From positions 248,001-312,000 of the forward strand of contig JAPMXV010000031.1 in NCBI GenBank assembly GCA_026936335.1: a stretch of 64,000 nucleotides of DNA, written 5' to 3'. The notes below the pieces were generated by a model. It did not search any database, was not told where the DNA came from, and saw only the letters and a list, made by a program, of their open reading frames with translations. Source of the stretch: Mantamonas sphyraenae (Eukaryota > CRuMs > Mantamonadidae). Positions 47,101-51,909 of this stretch are shown piece after piece (the first letter of the stretch is position 1; every line of letters begins with the position of its first letter). The position numbers were made by a program, and so were the translations under genes.

Positions 47101-48617
47101 TTCTGCTCGTCAGACAATTGAACCGCGTTGCTGCTACTGCCGCCTCCGCCACCGCCGCCACCATTGCCACTTTTCTTTTTCGTGCCTGCACTGCCTGTAC
47201 TCTCTTCTTGGTAGCCAAGCATGGACCAAAAGCCCCATTCGTTCTGTGCGGCCACTGGATCGGCCTGCTCCATCATGGTGTCGACCTCCGCCTCGTCCTG
47301 GCCATCTGACGACGACGCAGGTGCATCGGCGAGCTCCTGCTCCTTTCGCAACTGTGCGCGCGCGAGTGTGCGGAAGCGGATGATGTCTTCCAGCTCGTAC
47401 TTCTCGTCCATGGTCTCGACCAGTGCCTGGGCGTAGATGATCTCCTCCTCATTGGGCAACTCCGTGCCTGCCTTTTTCGCCGCCTCCATGCGCGCCTCAA
47501 ACTTGAGGATCTCTTTGTAGTCTTCGGCGTACTTGTCCCTGTCCTTGCGGTAGGAGCGAATAAAGTTCCAGGTGGCGCGTTTGTCGCGTTCACGCATGTC
47601 AAACAGCGTGCAATTGATGGCAAATGCCCACCAGGCCGCTGGATCTGTGCGCACTGTGTCCTCGGGACGGAAGCGACGATACTTGCCTGCCAGCGCATAG
47701 TGCTTCACGTACCCGACAAACGCATTCATGTCGCGAAACTGAGCCTGGTTCATGTGCACGTTGATCTGCTGCACCACAATGTCCATGACGTACTCGGGCA
47801 CATTGAACACCTTGGCACGGTTGATGGTGGAACTCATGGAGGCGTCCACGGGCGCCATGAGATAGCTGAGCGGAGGCAATCCCTCTCCCGGTCGTGCAAT
47901 GTCGCTGCGCAGCAGCTGACACATCTGTTTGGGTGTTTCGTAGTCCAGTGGCTGCACGTCTGTTTGCCAGTACCACGCCAAGTGGCTCATTTGCACCAGT
48001 TTGTGGATGAAATCGGTGTGCTCGTTGACAAACGCCGGCTGGAAGTTGGCGTCGGTGGTCACTGCGCCCAGAGAGTCCAGAGTGAACCCCGTGCGGAAGG
48101 TGTGACCCGGTCGTGAGGTGGAATCCTCATAGCACACGTGGATGTTCTCAAACTTGACCTGCAAGTTGGCCAGAATGGTCTGCGTCAACTTGCTGGTGAA
48201 ACTTTCTTGCTGGGCTGCTTTGGTGCCCTCCTGTGCCGATGAGATGCGTGCCTGTTGCAATGCCTCAAACTCTCGCACCTTGTGCATCTTGTGCTCGTGT
48301 GCTCTGCGGTGTTCCTGCTCGGCGTCAAACTTCACTTCGTCCTGTGGACACGTGTGCAGGTAGATATCCCGAAAGGTGATGGTCACCGCCGAGCTCTGAA
48401 GCGATGCCCATGGAATGGTCATCTTGACGCCGCCAATGACACCCGCCTGTACCACCAGCGGCAGATTCAGCGTGTCCAGCGCCGAAGGACGCAGCGTCAG
48501 CGCGTTCAGCGTTAGGTTGCCGTTCCACACGGCTATGTTGAGTTTCGACACGTCGAGATCCTCCACATACTGCCCCAGATACGTCGTCAGGATGTCCGCA
48601 ACCACGGATTCAAACAT
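35184..48617 (-). CDS. VPS13: VPS13 bridge-type lipid transfer protein, 4,477 aa, intronless
   Basis: One uninterrupted frame from ATG 48617 to TGA 35184. The start is MFESVVADILTTYLGQYVED, the canonical chorein/VPS13 N-terminus; an upstream extension was rejected because it would run through the neighbouring gene. The chorein domain covers about residues 1-120 and is followed by repeating beta-rich groove modules, each with a P-x-[VF]-[VL]-[VL]-P-like strand (VEAPQVIVPRN, VEQPRVLLPRS, LDQPVFVVSPD). The VAB/SHR-binding region spans about 3180-3920, with SYWIENQTGMHVAYTLAEG. The ATG2_C-like amphipathic helices begin near 4176 (YEFFYEPTKGIVEGPEEFAK), and a PH-like domain ends the protein (about 4395-4476). 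VPS13 proteins form a hydrophobic channel that moves phospholipids in bulk between organelles at contact sites. Poly-Asp and poly-Ser inserts are unusual additions. Its length exceeds most VPS13 proteins. Confidence 0.93.
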   Translation of the reverse strand: MFESVVADILTTYLGQYVEDLDVSKLNIAVWNGNLTLNALTLRPSALDTLNLPLVVQAGVIGGVKMTIPWASLQSSAVTITFRDIYLHTCPQDEVKFDAEQEHRRAHEHKMHKVREFEALQQARISSAQEGTKAAQQESFTSKLTQTILANLQVKFENIHVCYEDSTSRPGHTFRTGFTLDSLGAVTTDANFQPAFVNEHTDFIHKLVQMSHLAWYWQTDVQPLDYETPKQMCQLLRSDIARPGEGLPPLSYLMAPVDASMSSTINRAKVFNVPEYVMDIVVQQINVHMNQAQFRDMNAFVGYVKHYALAGKYRRFRPEDTVRTDPAAWWAFAINCTLFDMRERDKRATWNFIRSYRKDRDKYAEDYKEILKFEARMEAAKKAGTELPNEEEIIYAQALVETMDEKYELEDIIRFRTLARAQLRKEQELADAPASSSDGQDEAEVDTMMEQADPVAAQNEWGFWSMLGYQEESTGSAGTKKKSGNGGGGGGGGSSSNAVQLSDEQKKEVYRENLDAETEEKSHIPPDYVKVRATFALHQGSLALSGAEHEPIIRIVSGDFAMEFEKLVEGYVLGLFLESLDVYDDYTQDSQFAHMVSSKKSQLDSSTLESVREQTSVEGRSTEMTHASSSTSSSSSSTSSSSDSDSFATADEGVARSSIAAPPNTLFHFIFESEPQNCEADTRLVCRLQPLDIVWSASCIQRIVRFFRAKSRAAATLETITMQNLEAFYERQLSNLEYVMAHHTTVDVQVDIHAPRFLVPQDAVDPETTLLVLDLGQLVVRSGAMADEKRYYDTYDMHLVNIQMLLTPANNPQWQMLREGQGVVDRRAFRDLCLVDNFSIEMTVQRCVLIDYTRLPQTRVNARISQLDFHFDTHKFDAFMDTIDGVWGDDTALGADVSAVGASGSDPFREGSSSSDDDDDDGTMWASAVYSLEQLKPDVIVEEEDEADEEDDNDDDDDDDDDDDDWMTESMVQMHPVENDDDDDDDKEDTETEVSRTDNNTSGVVNVVVDRVHVECTFVIDNISFVVYRDRVKYKLEESQELALVHMLGLGLHYTSRAYDAEASISLKDLFIKDLFEATEEEHQYIAASQVDRVSGNAGAGGIVVDLDQAVSEVSESAGSTELGLTPSSVSEEDKLITFSYHFVSRNSPRYDNVDMKVDMQFDSLWLNCNRDSFSEVLEAVFTSMDIWYSPKHAAAVATGVEADTVAPLQNAGSTDSGTESEASLDGVNSTMHTDGETATVITDVIWPGDIVQVHFTARLNQFTVFLNSEQEPICEVSMHDASMDVRMRDQTQDMQAELGDLRVFDTSGQCADEYRTVLRMDEGQRVQFRYANYDRNEEGRYPGFDSLFELQMGSLTTVYVQSFYDAVSAYFRDGTLLEVYNAWANYAEEITTYAGEDVGRLMKMQLNVEAPQVIVPRNAKHAERILCSLGAIRVENKFEALPKAEGVYMEHIDVGFTRMHASSELHGAASRTSMMDETDVGLTIRRPNMASLPYALFPTLPDFTTHVRIPNMAFDFSQRHFALLMDVGRENLYANTMVSDTLQDDGSDADAKVVQEEGTSHAGAAADRESESATSPPRDKVLSRLELEVERMEVRCTQYGFPEEHVAIACVVLDAFDMQYDTQVYEAVAQFRLADLHIEDLLEGPMYKEEQFRMVASTSPVADMHVQRPRGGGEEGEKGEVSLIRIEYHAHHDDRSPFYDEVDTSVRVHFNTIYFVCNRQTVSALMQLSFDAMDIWFDEAAQSAQDTNGQVEEMPSEAEILPNTEGAGVVALKEGGKHVKDTSDRIGFTVSFTMRAMTIRLNSEGQNIADLCMADTELSMTWRARSTQMAGQLGNFSVHDLTPAGRHHGVFLAVRKASEQVEFLYATYHPLEARMYPGFDALFRVRMPSVKLVYRNVFTLQLGAYFNDGPLLEVYNAWSQAASDSLLENGTMTKMDVMVEQPRVLLPRSSSPEGSKEVLRADMQSIAISSHFRPVDEMGVDLVAPGQRPTYDMLDQVRIDVQGLTLANMYHRYGKGMHLVKQSSLSLSIERPVLPLAPARFPNVSQVRVRLEGEQIRAYFSTLQFESVMGLWQENFGERIAEEAREPTVNAESAEAAVTSSLEGRSSTSAETVPNDYVWMHVACELDKVQVTMTEQTVDTESMTLSGQDVADVHFLGFVMAYDSHQTHDTATFKLHALSIRDLMQELRQPELGRSYVAQSQQRLRHRNESQEEQTTDEAKATAGKGDEEQSLIEVTYAAYMPDSPYFAGALMDVGVEFNQLLLTLNRPSVAMLMRIVFRATDIWFGVPVSGEAAAAVEEQEDVDVVRLKVVANLRTLAIRMQHEGLPIAEVWNSDSQLRVVRRALSMDFRARLGRMSMVDLTPQAHKHQVNLLKQVDQSQMVELEYNTMHPREQAREYPGYGSEFVLRMQSVEILYVHRLWQEVWLYLMDGVLLQPYYDWVGEGEPLPPMFPGAELMRMDIDLDQPVFVVSPDARSQHLLHASMGHISIENSFVRKAGPLRGFEPVTYEVMRVDVSNMHCVTQVSSGAERVPLVVNTDASVRLERPCVDMAQCRLMRLASVLDATVPHVGVQLNQFQYQLLLDIVDGNLSEKPIMLTSRSDDFSLYMEQSSSPSVSSTMGVASSPASPGGVRGGSAQDQAAVADEEKEGHGGEYVQLLQWHMNVHMNSLSLAIADGGFADEEVRPIAELEMLEWDAGWDTWWSGRTKLESSLLRMHISDRRNNGNQFEHLLKPLDDLGGVGNSDPQIFVHCDVGADDSVALSVVINRMRALISAPAFAAIYLFAVQPLGGDATASEPVARPAKVAGSSSTSSSSSSMARRASSSLAEEGVSLDLSQYMLGESMSLDGYLGDGRKRPSLRIKVSITDQEVCFVADEKDAQSRAIVMRTTTLAKYNSTRSPETDVQEQSLSVWITGLELFMCQPNLSVEDGHAIVHPLSITTEFESASGGLHHLGVEMENLDVRVSYKDVRMTLDIVNAFAASLGDTVDSVGRQRNVQRRSTNGNLRLEERSSSALASRSGKGKETMVMVHDTDDSSGDGGDANGKGDEDDERFEFSLECHGMSVLVINDVYGHSTPVLSVNMPVASLQADGTRRAQVCVSRWEVNASFFNFDYTAWEPIVEPWEFTVQFTTAPNPLHIVELTATRPLNVVVSEHAVASLLRTWELWKRDYYTREHDLKRAAFHSYWIENQTGMHVAYTLAEGSSETARAVVTEQLSVLVGSDMDSHVLGDQEMHLLEPGQRAALHMRDTDDILRVRQSKVGGGGVTLDRTVNVVVFRDVERRRVLATLANVPIQRVGHSSYRQGTMRFYANVALEQSSKVLSLRSAVSVHNLGDHHVSMMVARDPERDNVLELADVAPGERVFLPVTDARRGDLLLRPSDQGYGWTQGSSVIGLKGIVQRQHRLIQCLTEDMRSMAKHVYYVRFTQPEGSGRYGCEVQLLPPLVLENLLCHPMQFRVFSIHQDSGSTTEVLNGELAMGEEQCVYMVDLNMPTVVQVSVDGGAHWSTKVPVTLQQRKTVMTTDLVLDDSGSRQRYLKLEKRLRDRAGCRLMFYTQYWLVNETGLMLTYRQHEFKSTAGGQVLTKEAMRSKEPLGFGLKPDSVSRHKIQVRVNKSHWSQSFSGESTGTTGYLSVPDTTVKRTENGAEYVRCYEVAVNIASCSGKFMRSKLVRFLPAFQLVNRSGKKVMCRQSGTSLCVSVEDGATHNFHWPDNGADRQLRMRWGTEYDWSGSFSIHALGETPVKMRVKRTPHRFAVVPVHIEQGRAGTRVVFRAPSKDLIPYRVRNASGLPLKFHQKETDVVEELADGNECFYAWEEPMAPHILCVDFPQFDVHAEYQLDEIDVFRQLRINTGRNRFVRITPRVRADGPVRVLELSMAQSEGDEDGVLVSEKDGEEVVQLNMRLTVAEVGVSLMDARPRELAYLSVLGISATQSHLSNGDVLSEVRVVDMQVDNQLYTAPYATMLAPVSAVGVAGDFLHLSVVKQHQETVNHYRYCSLLMQALRVSMDSLTVLRLWRFADGIAGAVESQPTNSGSSSSSSSSSSSSSSSSSSSSEVMLGGGEEDVDGVRSYVELLQLHPIELVVNFRGVDLSEETGVNPLASVSMTLTDVEDAKVELNALMIEHAFETGEQLRARVMEHYRRNVMREMLFVMGSIDALGNPVGLVSNLGTGVYEFFYEPTKGIVEGPEEFAKGLAKGTKSLLKNTLKGTFSSASKMTGAMSKGMAAISMDAEYLQERERDNRERVGGLGSGVWQGVRGLGKGVMDGVSGLVSAPVDGAMDDGFGGFLEGVGKGLIGVVVKPAAGVLDLASKTTEGISREANRHLGDGEDVERQRRRLPKFVGRDNLVREWNARSAEGAFLLWQVKDDEDEDEVMEALGMAISGGAGEDEPVEEVYEQHWVNGHGEVVMLTSHRLLVLKTNGNVKWMVPLAAVYGVDVREGMLVVRAEVDGRFLVQRVSGDGQGMVVQVLEHLETLVRDS
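36461..36530. repeat. CTG/CTA trinucleotide tract in VPS13
   Basis: Runs of CTG and CTA triplets on the + strand encode a poly-Ser stretch of VPS13, between the groove modules and the C-terminal region. The tract lies in a linker, so length changes would be tolerated. Confidence 0.75.
45659..45780. repeat. GTC/ATC trinucleotide tracts in VPS13
   Basis: Two clusters of GTC/ATC triplets on the + strand encode long Asp/Glu runs of VPS13 on the minus strand. They lie in what should be an exposed loop of the groove. Confidence 0.75.
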
Positions 48618-48678
48618 TCGTGCGCAGTTGGAGCTTTTTGTTTCCGGCGACGGCGCAGGGGTGCAGCAACCACCACCC
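48618..48678. promoter_or_regulatory. Short head-to-head spacer between VPS13 and the first EF-1A-like gene
   Basis: Sixty-one bases separate the two divergent start codons I chose. It must contain both leaders and promoter elements. No TATA or obvious motif is visible. Its existence depends on the start chosen for the EF-1A-like gene (48679; 48691 and 48718 are alternatives). Confidence 0.35.
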
Positions 48679-50241
48679 ATGACTCCAAAGATGCATTGGG
48701 AGGCAAGCGAATGGTCAATGGCCTGCCTGCGCAGGTGGATGCAAAGCAAGTTGGAGATGTCGTCGCGAAAGGGAGGCGAGTTGTTGCCGGCGCAGCAAGT
48801 CAACGTGGTGTGGACGCATCTGCGGCACACCCAGTCAAACGTGTCTGCGCATGAGCTGGGTCGCATGTTAAAGGCACAGGGACTTGCAAAGCAGAAGCAT
48901 GTCGACACGTTGGCGTCGCAGGGGAAGGCATTGGAGGAGCTGCCAACCGTGTTGGTTGGCCCTGTCCACACACAAGAGGTGTCCATGAGCTTCCAGTACC
49001 TTCACAGGATGAAACGACGACGTGGAAAGTTGATGCGATTCCTTACACAAGCTCAGATGGTTGTGGTTTGCGTGCAGGCGTTGTCCGAGGCCAAACGTTG
49101 TGGCCGCGCCAAGAACTCGACCACCCTCGACGACATGCTCCTCCTCGCAAGCCAGAGTCGCACGAAACGAGTTGTATTTGTGATGGTCGGCATCGAAGCT
49201 GTCGATTGGAACCTGGAGCCGGGATTCCAGGCCGTTGAGGCCGCGCTCTTCAAAGCCGCCACAACCGCTGGGTTCACACACGTCACCCTGCTTCCTGTCA
49301 ATCGTGATGGAGTTCCGGTGATTTCAGAGACCCTGAACACGGGGTTTGCGGAAACGGGCAACACGCTGGCGGAGGAACTTGGCCGTTTGGCAGCTCCGTG
49401 CGTCTCGGACGTGGAAGACAACAAGGACAAGCCGTTGGTGATGTGTGTGCAGGATGTGATTCAAGTCAGTGGCACAGGCACAGTGCTTCTGTGCGGTGTG
49501 GTGGACGGTGTGTTGCGCAAGGGACAACTGGTGGGGATGTACCCGTCCGAACGCGTCAGCACCGTGCTCAGGATCCGCCACTTTGACCACGACTGTGACG
49601 AAGCGGCACCAGGAATGCAGGTGGGCGTGCAATTGGAGGCATTGCGAATGAGCACTGTGAAGCGGGGGTCGCTGATTGTCGATCCCTTCAACTGCACACG
49701 AAGGGTGTGCACTCGCTTCACCGGTCTCGTACGCATGTGCTCCACACAAAAGTGGCGTTTGCAGCGTTGGGAGAACCCCATGTTGGTGGTGTCGGGCATG
49801 GCCACGGAGATCCGTGTCTTGGCGTTTGAGCGCGAAATCAACTTTTTCTCGGGTCTGCCGGAGCAGCAGCAACATCCTCCCAAGTTCATTCGGGGCAAGA
49901 ATGCTGCGGCTGTGGTTGAGTTTCGCAGCACGCATGTGCCGCTGCTGCTGGAAGCGGGCTTGTCGTGCACTTTGATGGAACTGGATGAGGTCATGGGCAG
50001 CCTGGTTGTGGAAGAATTGCTGGATACGATTGACATTGGATGGAAGGATGAGATGTGGAGCCCGCAAACTCATTTGTTGCATCCAAAGGAGGTGCGCGAG
50101 GCAATCTTTGCGCTGTTGTGCTTGAACCGGCGTCTCTTTGCAGATTCAGGGGACGACGAGGCGTGTAGCACATGGCATGCCCTGCCACAAGAGGTGCTGT
50201 ATCGTGTGTTTGCACATGCGGCGGTGTTGTGGCCGTTGTGA
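48679..50241 (+). CDS. EF-1A-like pseudo-GTPase, paralogue A, 520 aa
   Basis: Single exon to TGA 50241. I chose ATG 48679, the first after the divergent VPS13 start. Residues about 20-245 follow the order of the EF-1A GTPase domain (VNVVWTHLRHTQSNVS in place of the P-loop strand, MVVVCVQALSEA, VVFVMVGIEAVDW, HVTLLPVNRDG), but the GKS/T, DxxG and NKxD motifs are gone. Residues about 250-340 match EF-1A domain 2 (PLVMCVQDVIQVSGTGTVLL, GVLRKGQLVGMYP, GMQVGVQLEAL, VKRGSLIVDP). Residues about 345-445 match domain 3 (PPKFIRGKNAAAVVEF). The C-terminus adds WSPQTHLLHPKEVREAIFAL and an F-box-like LPQEVLYRVFAHAAVLW. It is unlikely to bind GTP normally or deliver aminoacyl-tRNA; a binding or adaptor role is inferred. 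Two paralogues follow on the same strand. Confidence 0.8.
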   Translation: MTPKMHWEASEWSMACLRRWMQSKLEMSSRKGGELLPAQQVNVVWTHLRHTQSNVSAHELGRMLKAQGLAKQKHVDTLASQGKALEELPTVLVGPVHTQEVSMSFQYLHRMKRRRGKLMRFLTQAQMVVVCVQALSEAKRCGRAKNSTTLDDMLLLASQSRTKRVVFVMVGIEAVDWNLEPGFQAVEAALFKAATTAGFTHVTLLPVNRDGVPVISETLNTGFAETGNTLAEELGRLAAPCVSDVEDNKDKPLVMCVQDVIQVSGTGTVLLCGVVDGVLRKGQLVGMYPSERVSTVLRIRHFDHDCDEAAPGMQVGVQLEALRMSTVKRGSLIVDPFNCTRRVCTRFTGLVRMCSTQKWRLQRWENPMLVVSGMATEIRVLAFEREINFFSGLPEQQQHPPKFIRGKNAAAVVEFRSTHVPLLLEAGLSCTLMELDEVMGSLVVEELLDTIDIGWKDEMWSPQTHLLHPKEVREAIFALLCLNRRLFADSGDDEACSTWHALPQEVLYRVFAHAAVLWPL

Positions 50242-50272
50242 GGGAGGATGCGCACATGGAAGCAGCACTTTG

Positions 50273-51856
50273 ATGTCGATGAGTTCGTCATCGGAACAAG
50301 GTGCGGGCGAAGAGAAAGAACCGTTTCCAAATGCAAATGTCTTCTGGGCACCCTTGTGTGACAAACCGTGGCCAGGAGCAGCACGCACTTTGAGATCCCT
50401 TCTGCTGGCGAGCGAATTCCAACCGACATCGAAGCAAAAAGCGCGTCTTGACATGTTCACCAACAAGTATCCGCACCTACAGGAGCTAGGAACGTTGTAT
50501 TTCGGTCCCGTGTACTCATCCATTCGCACCTTATGTTTCCAGTACGTTCACAATCTGCTCCGGACGCCAACAAAGGCACTTCGCTTTGTGTCAAGTGCCA
50601 ACGTGGGTGTGCTGTGCGTTCGAGCGAGCGATTGTGTGGATGCAGCTGGGTTTCGCCGCAACGGTTTTGCCGGTATCACGGCACAGATGTACGTGTACGG
50701 GATTCGTTCACTCGTGGTGCTTGTGTGCGACGTGGAAGAGTTGGCGTGGAAACACGACACCTGGGACGAGCTCCAAACGGGAGTGGAAACCCGTGTGAAG
50801 AAGGCTTGCATCCAAGACTATGCCATTGTGCCTGTGGACGAAGATGGGACGCCATTGATGTCCGAAACATTGGTGGACGACTTCCAAACGATGGAGGGCG
50901 GCAAACAGGCCATTCTCGACACAATCGACTCGTTCAAAATGATGGGGGGCCAACTTCACAGACGTTCTCAGCGTCCCATGCTATCGTGTGTCCACGATGT
51001 CGTACAAGTGAGCGGATGCGGAACCGTTTTGATTTGCGGAATTGTTCAGGGCAGCCTCCGACGAGGCTCTCAGGTGGGATTGGTCCCAGCTGAGCTGGTG
51101 GCCACCGTGGACAGCATTCAGTTCTTTGGGAAGGATGTGGAGGAAGCCACCGTGGGTATGCATGTGGGACTACGGCTGGAAGGACTGCGACGGGACAAGG
51201 TGGAGCGTGGGATGATGGTGGTGGATCCCCTTGCAAAGCAGCCAATGGAGCTGTGCACTCGCTTCCGGGGCAACCTGATGGTGTGTTCTTCGTCCGGATA
51301 TCAGGGCCGACAGGCAGGGTTTCGACCCATTCTTTCTTTGGGTGGCTTTCGAACGGAGGTGAAACTCGTCAAGCTCCTTCAACTGCTTGAAAGGGGAACG
51401 TTGAAACCGATGGAAGACAATCCACAGAGGCTGCCACGCAATGCGCTGGCTTCCGTGGAAATCGAGATGGTCAGGGATCCAGCAATGCTTGTGGCGTCCA
51501 GCGACGACAATCACACACCAGCCAACTCGAATTTCATTTTGTTCGACAGAGAGATGCTGTACGCCATGGGCCGGTGTGAAGAGGTGCTCGAATCATCGCG
51601 GCCGGTGTGGAAACCCGCTGCTTGGACGCCAGAGACGCACCACCTGCACAGCAAGTCACTGAAGGACGCCTTGTTCACTCTTCTGTGCATCAACACCCAT
51701 GCTTTCTCCCTCGAGACTCACGAGGATGGGGGTGATGAAGAAGAAGTGAGCGAAGACGACGCGGACGACCCCTTCCACAGCTCCACGTGGAAGCAACTGC
51801 CACAAGAGGTGCTGTTTCGAGTGTTTGTCCATGCTGGTGTGTTATGGCCAGAGTAG
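50273..51856 (+). CDS. EF-1A-like pseudo-GTPase, paralogue B, 527 aa
   Basis: Starts 31 bases after paralogue A's stop; ATG 50273 with a second in-frame ATG at 50279, chosen because the following residues (EKEPFPNANVFWAPL) align with the start of paralogue C. The degenerate G-domain reads NVFWAPLCDKPWPGAARTLR where GHVDSGKST would be, and VVLVCDVEELAW where NKxD would be. Domain 2 is the best conserved part (SCVHDVVQVSGCGTVLICGI, SLRRGSQVGLVP, GMHVGLRLEGLRRDKVERG). The C-terminus has WTPETHHLHSKSLKDALFTL, an acidic linker and STWKQLPQEVLFRVFVHAGV. It is closer to paralogue C than to A, so B and C probably arose from a later duplication. No intron. Function unknown beyond the fold. Confidence 0.8.
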   Translation: MSMSSSSEQGAGEEKEPFPNANVFWAPLCDKPWPGAARTLRSLLLASEFQPTSKQKARLDMFTNKYPHLQELGTLYFGPVYSSIRTLCFQYVHNLLRTPTKALRFVSSANVGVLCVRASDCVDAAGFRRNGFAGITAQMYVYGIRSLVVLVCDVEELAWKHDTWDELQTGVETRVKKACIQDYAIVPVDEDGTPLMSETLVDDFQTMEGGKQAILDTIDSFKMMGGQLHRRSQRPMLSCVHDVVQVSGCGTVLICGIVQGSLRRGSQVGLVPAELVATVDSIQFFGKDVEEATVGMHVGLRLEGLRRDKVERGMMVVDPLAKQPMELCTRFRGNLMVCSSSGYQGRQAGFRPILSLGGFRTEVKLVKLLQLLERGTLKPMEDNPQRLPRNALASVEIEMVRDPAMLVASSDDNHTPANSNFILFDREMLYAMGRCEEVLESSRPVWKPAAWTPETHHLHSKSLKDALFTLLCINTHAFSLETHEDGGDEEEVSEDDADDPFHSSTWKQLPQEVLFRVFVHAGVLWPE

Positions 51857-51909
51857 TGTGGCCAGAGTAGTGTGGAGATGTCGCCCCTTGGGGCCAAAAC
51901 AAACTGCAG

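Noticed and set aside
36207-48363. Many open frames of 150-520 codons on the + strand opposite VPS13
   Set aside because: VPS13 is continuous and recognisable along its full length. These frames are antisense shadows without domain content.
48415-48678. N-terminal extension of the first EF-1A-like protein
   Set aside because: It would run through the conserved chorein start of VPS13 on the other strand. The alignment with the EF-1A fold needs only the part after 48679.
48618-48986. 123-residue extension at the start of VPS13
   Set aside because: Cys-rich, antisense to the EF-1A-like gene and absent from the family, whose start is MFESVVADIL here.
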